Of a stretch of DNA of 11,304 bases, positions 6,166 through 11,304 are shown piece by piece. The translations under genes were made by a program, and so were the position numbers. Source of the stretch: CAZIVE01 sp964542435 (GTDB lineage Bacteria; Bacteroidota; Bacteroidia; Bacteroidales; Tannerellaceae); NCBI GenBank assembly GCA_964542435.1, contig CAZIVE010000087.1, forward strand, positions 1 through 11,304, given 5' to 3'. The stretch's first letter is position 1, and the number at the start of each line of letters is the position of its first letter. The notes under the pieces were generated by a model, which ran no database searches, had not been told where the DNA came from, and saw only the letters and a list, made by a program, of their open reading frames with translations.

Positions 6166-6485
6166 GATTCAGACCTGACGGCCTGAAAGAAAAAAAACGT
6201 CGCTCATGGCAAAACACCGCATGGCGCAGCCTTGCGACTATTTGTAGAAATGCATATCCTCACACGAAATTAGGCATGGCGCAGCCTTGCCACCTTGTAG
6301 CGACCATGGCGTTGGTGGCAGATGGACAACCTCTCCGAGGTTGATGCTTTTTGGTGGCGATCCGTTTTCTACCGATAGATTCAGACCTGACGGCCTGAAA
6401 GAAAACCTGCCGATTTTTGAGAAACACCGCATGGCGCAGCCTTGCCACCTTGTAGCGACAATGCGTCATTGATAATAGGCTGCGC
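6166..6485. repeat. Cluster of short repeated hairpin elements
   Basis: Three kinds of repeat occur between the gap and folP. A 28-base unit beginning GATTCAGACCTGACGG is present at 6166-6193 and 6378-6405; its core forms a TTCAG/CTGAA stem. A unit beginning GCATGGCGCAGCCTTGC lies at 6219-6235, 6274-6304 and 6429-6459, the last two identical over 31 bases; it folds as GCA-T-GGC / GCC-T-TGC around a GCA loop. A perfect 7-bp hairpin CAACCTC-TCC-GAGGTTG is at 6327-6343. TGCCACC (6288-6294) pairs with GGTGGCA (6314-6320), and GCGCAGCC (6434-6441) with GGCTGCGC (6478-6485). The first and third units recur in the same order about 210 bases apart, so a module has been duplicated. It looks like a dispersed intergenic repeat family rather than a gene; open frames across it change with the repeat and have no family resemblance. 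Confidence 0.7.
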
Positions 6486-6506
6486 TTCGGAAATACGAAA
6501 GCAAGC

Positions 6507-6537
6507 TTTGCATTTCTCTCAGCTTGCACTATCTTTG
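6507..6537 (+). promoter_or_regulatory. Promoter of the folP-cdaA operon
   Basis: TTTG (6507-6510), 19 bases, TATCTTTG (6530-6537): the closest match to the Bacteroidetes consensus in the window. Transcription should start about 6541-6545, which places the in-frame ATG at 6540 at or before the first transcribed base. Confidence 0.75.
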
Positions 6538-6560
6538 CAATGAATAAAATGGGCGAAGAT

Positions 6561-7403
6561 ATGGCAGCATTGACATTAAATATACGAGGAGAACTGATGT
6601 CGTTGGAACATCCGGTGGTGATGGGCATTCTGAATGTCACGCCGGACTCGTTTTATGCGGCCAGTCGTGCGGAGGATGAATCGGCTATTCGTCTGCGTAT
6701 CGAAAGAATCCTGCACGAAGGCGGGACGATGGTGGATGTAGGCGGATGTTCCACTCGGCCGGGCTCTACGGAGCCGACGATGGAAGAGGAATGGCAACGT
6801 CTTCTGCCGGCACTGGAGATCCTGAAATCGCATTATCCTGAAGTGACCGTGAGCGTGGATACCTATCGCGCGGAGATTGCAAAGCGAAGCGTGGAGGATT
6901 ACGGCGTGGCTATTGTCAATGACATCAGCGGCGGCATGATCGATCCGAAGATGTTTTCGACGGTGGCATCGCTTCACGTGCCTTATATCCTCATGCATAT
7001 CAAAGGAACGCCTGCCACGATGCAGCAGCATTGCGACTATGACGATCTGATGGAGGAGATCCTGCTCTATTTCGCTGCCAAGATACGCCAACTGAGACAA
7101 CTCGGCGTGAACGACATCATCCTCGATCCGGGCTTCGGCTTTGCCAAGACGCTCGATCAGAACTACAAGCTGATGGCGCATCTGCTGGAGTTCTCCACGT
7201 TCCGTCTGCCGCTGCTTGTAGGCATCTCGCGCAAGAGCATGATCACCCGTCTGCTGGGGATCACGGCTGAAGAGAGCCTCAATGCGACAACGGTGCTCAA
7301 CACGTTCGCCCTGCTTGGAGGAGCGGACATTCTGCGCGTCCACGACGTGAAGGCGGCCGTGGAAGCTGTGAAGATTATTGAAGAACTCAGAAAAGAACAA
7401 TAA
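6561..7403 (+). CDS. folP: Dihydropteroate synthase
   Basis: This enzyme joins 4-aminobenzoate to the pterin pyrophosphate to make dihydropteroate in folate synthesis; it is the sulfonamide target. From the ATG at 6561 it has 280 residues, a TIM-barrel of normal length. Visible motifs: GILNVTPDSFY (22-32, pterin/pyrophosphate loop 1), GGCSTRPGS (61-69, loop 2, with Cys where E. coli has Glu), SVDTY (98-102), NDISGG (120-125), MHIKGTP (145-151), DPGFGFAKT (189-197), GISRKSM (221-227) and RVHDV (259-263). The loop-2 STRPG is unbroken, so nothing points to a sul-type resistant variant. In-frame ATGs also occur at 6540 and 6549; 6540 is disfavoured because it lies 2 bases after the -7 box, while 6549 would give an almost leaderless mRNA. 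cdaA follows 3 bases after the stop and is probably co-transcribed. Confidence 0.93.
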   Translation: MAALTLNIRGELMSLEHPVVMGILNVTPDSFYAASRAEDESAIRLRIERILHEGGTMVDVGGCSTRPGSTEPTMEEEWQRLLPALEILKSHYPEVTVSVDTYRAEIAKRSVEDYGVAIVNDISGGMIDPKMFSTVASLHVPYILMHIKGTPATMQQHCDYDDLMEEILLYFAAKIRQLRQLGVNDIILDPGFGFAKTLDQNYKLMAHLLEFSTFRLPLLVGISRKSMITRLLGITAEESLNATTVLNTFALLGGADILRVHDVKAAVEAVKIIEELRKEQ

Positions 7404-7406
7404 CCT

Positions 7407-8165
7407 ATGTTTTGGATGAATTTCGGGATCAAGGACTTAATCGATGTCCTGCTCGTCGCGAGCTTCCTTTATTACATCTATCGATTGATGAAGAACTCAG
7501 GCACGCTGGCAATCTTCAGCGGTGTTATCGCATTCATTGCGATCTGGATTCTCATCTCGCAAGTCCTTGAGATGCGTCTGATGGGAGCTATCCTCGACAA
7601 GATCATCAGCGTCGGCATCATCGTCCTCGTCATCCTTTTCCAGGATGAGATACGAAGGTTCCTGCTGGCACTCGGTTCCCATAAAGGATGGAAATTCATC
7701 GGGAAGCTTTTCAAACGGGAAGAGGGACCGCAATCCAGTTCCTACGTAGCACCGCTGGTGCTTGCCTGTAACAATATGGCCCGCAAGAAGACCGGTGCGC
7801 TCATCGTGATTCAGAAAGATGTGGATCTTGCCGTCTATGAACATACCGGCGAGATGTTTGATGCCGAAGTGAACGCACGACTGATCGAGAATATCTTTTT
7901 CAAGAATAGTCCTTTGCACGACGGTGCGATGATCATCAACAACGGACGCATCCGCGCAGCAGCCTGCATCCTTCCTGTCTCGCGAGCTTCCGATCTGCCG
8001 CAGGAGATGGGCCTTCGTCACAGAGCAGGACTGGGCATGAGCCGTGAAACGGATGCTTTGGTCATCATCGTTTCGGAAGAGCGAGGCACCATCTCTATTG
8101 CACAGGATGGCAATATCATGGCCAACATCACTCCGGGAGAGCTTCAGCAGATGATTCCGGTTTAG
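7407..8165 (+). CDS. cdaA: Membrane diadenylate cyclase (c-di-AMP synthase)
   Basis: 252 residues of the CdaA/DacA type, which makes cyclic di-AMP from two ATP at the inner membrane. Three hydrophobic segments (about 10-27, 34-51 and 62-80) precede a DAC catalytic domain. The catalytic signature is intact: DGA in LHDGAMII (170-177) and RHRAGLG (194-200), followed by ALVIIVSEERGTISIA (187-212 region). Length matches the family. c-di-AMP controls potassium and osmotic balance and cell-wall homeostasis in other bacteria. It follows folP by 3 bases, so translation is likely coupled; an in-frame ATG at residue 4 is an alternative start. No CdaR-like partner or c-di-AMP phosphodiesterase gene is in the window, and no terminator is clear between it and pta. 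Confidence 0.94.
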   Translation: MFWMNFGIKDLIDVLLVASFLYYIYRLMKNSGTLAIFSGVIAFIAIWILISQVLEMRLMGAILDKIISVGIIVLVILFQDEIRRFLLALGSHKGWKFIGKLFKREEGPQSSSYVAPLVLACNNMARKKTGALIVIQKDVDLAVYEHTGEMFDAEVNARLIENIFFKNSPLHDGAMIINNGRIRAAACILPVSRASDLPQEMGLRHRAGLGMSRETDALVIIVSEERGTISIAQDGNIMANITPGELQQMIPV

Positions 8166-8190
8166 ACCGAAATGCTCCGCTATTGTTAAA

Positions 8191-8205
8191 TGACGTCAAT
8201 TGACG
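8191..8205. promoter_or_regulatory. TGACG direct repeat upstream of pta
   Basis: TGACG occurs at 8191-8195 and 8201-8205, exactly one helical turn apart. The segment also contains two overlapping palindromes, TGACGTCA (8191-8198) and TCAATTGA (8196-8203). It lies about 22 bases upstream of the pta -7 box, a suitable place for an activator. No regulator is identified, and short words like these can occur by chance. Confidence 0.25.
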
Positions 8206-8226
8206 AGGAGAAGAACCTTTTTTCCC

Positions 8227-8234
8227 TATTTTTG
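8227..8234 (+). promoter_or_regulatory. -7 promoter box of pta-ackA
   Basis: TATTTTTG matches TAnnTTTG exactly. It implies a transcript start near 8240 and a leader of about 35 bases before the ATG at 8276. A TTG at 8200-8202 is 24 bases upstream, longer than the usual spacing, so the -33 element is uncertain. The in-frame TTG codon at 8243 falls next to the predicted transcript start and is not a likely start. Confidence 0.55.
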
Positions 8235-8275
8235 TTTTTCATTTGGTAAGTTTATATCGACTAAATAAAATATCC

Positions 8276-9289
8276 ATGGATCTATTTAAAGAAATTGTAT
8301 CACGCGCCAAAGCTAACAAACAGCGCATCGTTCTTCCCGAAGGAACTGAAGAAAGAACCATCCAGGCCGCCGACCGCATTCTGGCCGACAAAGTAGCAGA
8401 CATCATTTTAATCGGCGATCCGGCCGAGATCAAAGCTCTCGTTGACAAATATGCCTTGAAGCATATCTCCGAAGCGACTATCGTTGATCCCAAAGACCAC
8501 GCTAAAAAACAGCAGTATGCTGATCTCCTTTTCCATCTTCGTGAAAAGAAGGGAATGACGCCTGAAAAGGCTGCTCAACTGGTTGAAGACCCGCTCTTCC
8601 TCGGTTGTCTTATGATCAAGAGTGGCGATGCTGACGGCGAAATCGCCGGTGCTCGCAACACCACAGGTAACGTACTCCGTCCGGCTTTGCAGATCATCCG
8701 CACAGCTCCCGGCATGAAATGCGTATCAGGAGCTTTCCTCATGTTCGTAAAAGAAAAACAATATGGTGAAGACGGACTTCTCGTCTTTGCTGATTGTGCC
8801 GTTATGCCCGATCCGAAGGCTGACGAACTGGCCAGCATCGCTGTTGCATCGGCTGAGACCGCTCGTGCCATTGCAGGCATCGAACCTCGTGTTGCCATGC
8901 TGAGCTTCAGTACGAAAGGCAGTGCTTCTCACGAATTGGTTGACAAGGTAGTTGAAGCTACGCGTCTGGCTAAAGAGCTGGATCCGAACCTTCAGCTTGA
9001 CGGTGAACTGCAGTCTGATGCAGCTCTCGTTCCCGCTGTCGGTAATCAGAAAGCTCCGGGCAGTTCTGTTGCCGGAAAAGCCAACGTTCTGGTATTCCCG
9101 TCATTGAATGCAGGAAATATCGCTTATAAGCTGGTTCAGCGTCTGGGCGGTGCCGAAGCTGTAGGACCTATCCTTCAGGGAATGGCTGCTCCTGTCAACG
9201 ACCTTTCAAGAGGTTGCTCTGTTGACGATGTCTATAAGATGATCGCGATTGCATGCAATCAGTCCATCGCATTGAAAGCCGCTAAATAA
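8276..9289 (+). CDS. pta: Phosphate acetyltransferase
   Basis: This cytoplasmic enzyme converts acetyl-CoA and phosphate to acetyl phosphate and CoA. The 337 residues form a single PTA/PTB catalytic domain; the extra N-terminal domains of the long enterobacterial type are missing, as in most short Pta proteins. Motifs: LPEGTEERT (20-28), SGDADGEIAGARNTTG (116-131), SFSTKGSA (210-217), DGELQSDAA (232-240), NVLVFPSLNAGNIAYK (260-275), and GPILQGMAAPVNDLSRG (287-303). These favour acetyl- over butyryltransferase, and ackA directly downstream supports that. The ATG at 8276 is chosen over the in-frame TTG at 8243 because the box at 8227-8234 would place transcription start around there. Codon use is that of a well-expressed gene. 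Confidence 0.95.
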   Translation: MDLFKEIVSRAKANKQRIVLPEGTEERTIQAADRILADKVADIILIGDPAEIKALVDKYALKHISEATIVDPKDHAKKQQYADLLFHLREKKGMTPEKAAQLVEDPLFLGCLMIKSGDADGEIAGARNTTGNVLRPALQIIRTAPGMKCVSGAFLMFVKEKQYGEDGLLVFADCAVMPDPKADELASIAVASAETARAIAGIEPRVAMLSFSTKGSASHELVDKVVEATRLAKELDPNLQLDGELQSDAALVPAVGNQKAPGSSVAGKANVLVFPSLNAGNIAYKLVQRLGGAEAVGPILQGMAAPVNDLSRGCSVDDVYKMIAIACNQSIALKAAK

Positions 9290-9320
9290 ATCATTCATCA
9301 ACGACTTAAATTATACAGAT

Positions 9321-10526
9321 ATGAAGATATTAGTTTTAAACTGTGGAAGCAGTTCCATCAAGTATAAACTGTTCGAAATGCCCGAAGGAACTGTCATTGC
9401 ACAGGGCGGCATAGAGAAAATCGGTCTGCCTGACTCTTTCCTCAAGTTCACTGATAAAAAGGGCGAAAAGGTAAAGCTCGATGAGTATATCCCGGAGCAT
9501 ACGAAGGGAATCAAGTTCATCCTTTCTACGCTGACAGGTAGCGAATACGGCTGCATCAAGAGTTATGACGAGATCGGTGCCGTTGGTCATCGTGTCGTTC
9601 ACGGTGGAGAAAAGTTTGCCAGCAGCGTGCTCATCACATCGGAAGTGATTGCTAAAGTGGAAGAGTGTTCTGACCTCGCTCCGCTTCACAATCCTGCCAA
9701 CCTGAAGGGCATCCGTGCCATGGAAGAGATTCTTCCCGGCATTCCGCAGATTGCAGTCTTCGACACAGCCTTCCATCAGACGATGCCTGACTACGCCTAT
9801 ATGTACGGTCTGCCTTACGAGATGTATAAAACGTACGGCATCCGTCGTTACGGCTTCCACGGAACGAGCCATCGCTATGTTTCACGTCGTGCCTGCGAGA
9901 TTCTCGGCGTTCCTTATGAAAGCCAGAAGATCATTACAGCACATGTCGGCAACGGCGGTTCCATCGCAGCTGTCAAGAATGGCAAATGTGTCGATACATC
10001 TATGGGTCTGACGCCCGCTGAAGGCTTGATCATGGGCACACGCTGCGGCGATGTCGATCCCGGAGCTTTGGCTTATATCGCAGATAAGGAGAAGATGGAC
10101 GGCATGGCATTGTCCAGCTTCATCAACAACAAATGCGGCGTTCTGGGAATGTCGGAGATGTCATCCGATATGCGTACCATCGAATCGGCCTTTTATAAAG
10201 GTGATCCTCGCGCCACGATGGTGATGAATGCGTATAACTACCGTATCAAGAAATATATCGGTGCGTATGCTGCAGCCATGAATGGTTGCGACATCCTTGT
10301 ATGGACGGGCGGAGTAGGAGAGAATCAATGGGTTACTCGCCGCGACGTCTGCAAGGAAATGGAATATATGGGAATGAAACTGGACGAAGAGAAGAACAAA
10401 GGTCTTCGCGGCGTGGAAGCCATCCTCAGTACACCCGACAGCAAAGTCACCATCATGCTCGTTCCTACAGACGAGGAGCTGATGATTGCCCGCGATACCG
10501 TAGATATTCTGGATGCACAGAAATAA
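9321..10526 (+). CDS. ackA: Acetate kinase
   Basis: Converts acetyl phosphate and ADP to acetate and ATP, the energy-yielding last step of acetate fermentation. 401 residues, a normal ASKHA-fold acetate kinase. Residues known as catalytic in the Methanosarcina enzyme are all seen: Asn7 (VLNCGSSSIKYKLFE), Arg91 (GHRVVHGG), Asp148 (FDTAFH), His180 (GFHGTSH), Arg241 (GTRCGD) and the C-terminal Glu (PTDEELMIARD, 382-392). HVGNGGS (208-214) and GGVGEN (330-335) form the nucleotide site. It follows pta by 31 bases with no terminator between them, so the two genes form an operon that ends at the hairpin at 10569. No sign of damage. Confidence 0.97.
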   Translation: MKILVLNCGSSSIKYKLFEMPEGTVIAQGGIEKIGLPDSFLKFTDKKGEKVKLDEYIPEHTKGIKFILSTLTGSEYGCIKSYDEIGAVGHRVVHGGEKFASSVLITSEVIAKVEECSDLAPLHNPANLKGIRAMEEILPGIPQIAVFDTAFHQTMPDYAYMYGLPYEMYKTYGIRRYGFHGTSHRYVSRRACEILGVPYESQKIITAHVGNGGSIAAVKNGKCVDTSMGLTPAEGLIMGTRCGDVDPGALAYIADKEKMDGMALSSFINNKCGVLGMSEMSSDMRTIESAFYKGDPRATMVMNAYNYRIKKYIGAYAAAMNGCDILVWTGGVGENQWVTRRDVCKEMEYMGMKLDEEKNKGLRGVEAILSTPDSKVTIMLVPTDEELMIARDTVDILDAQK

Positions 10527-10568
10527 CACCACTAATCCTCACAGCTTACATTAAACGGATTAGCGTTT

Positions 10569-10602
10569 AAAGCCGTCTCGAGCGTTTTCGGGACGGCTTT
10601 TT
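10569..10602 (+). terminator. Intrinsic terminator of pta-ackA
   Basis: A 13-bp stem (AAAGCCGTCTCGA pairing with TCGGGACGGCTTT, one G-T wobble) encloses the loop GCGTTT and runs into TTTTT at 10598-10602. It starts 43 bases after the ackA stop. On the opposite strand the T run is only three bases, so it mainly stops + strand transcription. Confidence 0.9.
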
Positions 10603-10675
10603 ATGTGTGTTTTAAGTGTTTGATAAACGTCCCTTCGTTAGTACGTTTGGATTTCCCTTGGATCAGAAAATATTC

Positions 10676-10756
10676 AACCATGGTTAAAAAATATTTTTCT
10701 AGTGTGCCAGCAAGCGTCGCATCGTATCTCAAAATGTTTTAACCATGGTTAAAACA
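10676..10756. repeat. Paired AACCATGGTT palindromes between ackA and the kinase gene
   Basis: AACCATGGTTAAAA occurs twice (10676-10689 and 10741-10754), the centres 65 bases apart. The second copy is a perfect 22-bp palindrome (10735-10756; half-site TGTTTTAACCA with its complement). Read on the - strand it is a 9-bp stem with loop CATG, starts 2 bases after the kinase stop codon and is followed by TTTT, so it may be that gene's weak terminator. The first copy on the - strand is also followed by a T-rich stretch. Alternatively both are protein-binding sites. Confidence 0.55.
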
Positions 10757-10758
10757 AA

Positions 10759-11304
10759 TCACAACGGTGTATCGTCGAAGGGAACATCTTTAGGAATCCT
10801 GAGCCAGAATCGGCTGCCTTTGTCTTTCTCCGACTCTGCGCCTATTTCGCCGCCCAGCTCTTCGGCAATCTTGTGAGAGATGGAAAGTCCGATGCCTCCT
10901 CCTTGTCCGAAATCGTCGTCCTTGGCAAAACGCTCGAAGACGTGAGGCATGAATTTGGAATCGATGCCTTCGCCGGTGTCCATGACGTAGAACAGGATGG
11001 TGCTGTCTTCTATCTCGTAGCCGAAGGTGATGCTGCCTTGCGTCGTGAACTTGCAGGCATTGGAAAGGAAGTTGGTGAGGATTTGCGAGATGCGGTATCT
11101 TTCGGAATGGATGATGAGAGGCTTGTCCGGAATCTTCATGATCAGTTTCACGTCTTCGGGAACGCGTCTGCTGAAGGTGCGGTTGAGTGTGCTCATCAGG
11201 TCGGAAAGATTGAAATCGCTGTAGATGAACTCCAGCTGATCCGCTTCGATCTTGGAAAAGTCGAGCAGGTTGTTGACCATCTCCAGCAGATAATCGTTGT
11301 TCTG
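10759..11304 (-). CDS. Sensor histidine kinase, C-terminal part
   Basis: The gene enters from the right edge and ends at TGA (10759-10761); 181 residues are visible and no start codon is needed inside the window. Positions count from the first visible residue. NNLLDFSKIEADQLE (11-25) is the end of the dimerisation (HisKA) helices just after the phospho-accepting His, which lies outside. The HATPase domain follows: N box RISQILTNFLSNACKFT (71-87), G1 DTGEGI (109-114), F box FERF (123-126), G2 GGGIGLS (135-141). The protein ends about 10 residues after the ATPase domain, so it has no C-terminal receiver domain and is a classical rather than hybrid kinase, at least at this end. The sensing domain and the partner response regulator are not visible. 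Confidence 0.92.
   Translation of the reverse strand, partial: QNNDYLLEMVNNLLDFSKIEADQLEFIYSDFNLSDLMSTLNRTFSRRVPEDVKLIMKIPDKPLIIHSERYRISQILTNFLSNACKFTTQGSITFGYEIEDSTILFYVMDTGEGIDSKFMPHVFERFAKDDDFGQGGGIGLSISHKIAEELGGEIGAESEKDKGSRFWLRIPKDVPFDDTPL

Noticed and set aside
5960..6178. Open frame crossing the N run
   Set aside because: It consists of the two copies of the 55-base block plus unknown bases and depends on the artefactual gap length.
6238..6640. Minus-strand open frames of 64 and 126 codons over the hairpin repeats
   Set aside because: They translate repeat units in different frames, the longer one runs into the folP start antisense, and neither shows a recognisable domain or promoter.

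Overview
The window looks like a chromosomal segment of a Bacteroidales bacterium. Most genes start behind a Bacteroidetes-type promoter (TTTG or TTG, about 19-21 nt, then TAnnTTTG), Shine-Dalgarno sequences are absent, the tRNA gene encodes no CCA tail, and the integrase N-terminus is of the Bacteroidetes kind. The genus cannot be fixed from the sequence; a Parabacteroides- or Porphyromonas-like member is only a guess. A run of 100 Ns and contig-end signatures show that this is a draft, probably short-read or metagenomic, assembly.

Layout. (1) 1-612: the end of an integrated mobile element. A tyrosine recombinase gene runs off the left edge, 191 bases with five copies of a GTCGCC(C) word follow, and then comes a tRNA with CAU anticodon whose 3' end faces the element. 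(2) 640-4390: core genes, copA (Cu+ exporting P-type ATPase, + strand) convergent with murF (peptidoglycan precursor ligase, - strand), each with its own promoter. (3) About 4390-5950: a more AT-rich patch holding a divergent pair, an HxlR-family regulator (-) and a flavodoxin-fold reductase with a cysteine cluster (+). They share a 106-base promoter region with inverted repeats and look like an electrophile/redox-responsive unit. (4) 5941-6540: a problem zone. Two identical 55-base blocks flank the N run, and next to it lies a group of short repeated hairpin sequences. (5) 6507-8165: folP (dihydropteroate synthase) followed after 3 bases by cdaA (membrane diadenylate cyclase), a likely operon. 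(6) 8227-10602: pta and ackA, the acetyl-CoA to acetate pathway that yields ATP, closed by a strong intrinsic terminator. (7) 10603-11304: two copies of an AACCATGGTT palindrome, then the C-terminal half of a sensor histidine kinase on the - strand that runs off the right edge.

How the genes work together: pta/ackA, folP, murF and cdaA are housekeeping functions (energy, folate, cell wall, c-di-AMP). The accessory parts are the tRNA-linked element, the HxlR/flavoprotein pair and, perhaps, copA. I found no CRISPR array, toxin-antitoxin pair, defence system or complete insertion sequence. The least explained parts are the integrase-proximal repeats, the hairpin cluster at 6166-6485 and the paired palindromes near 10,700.
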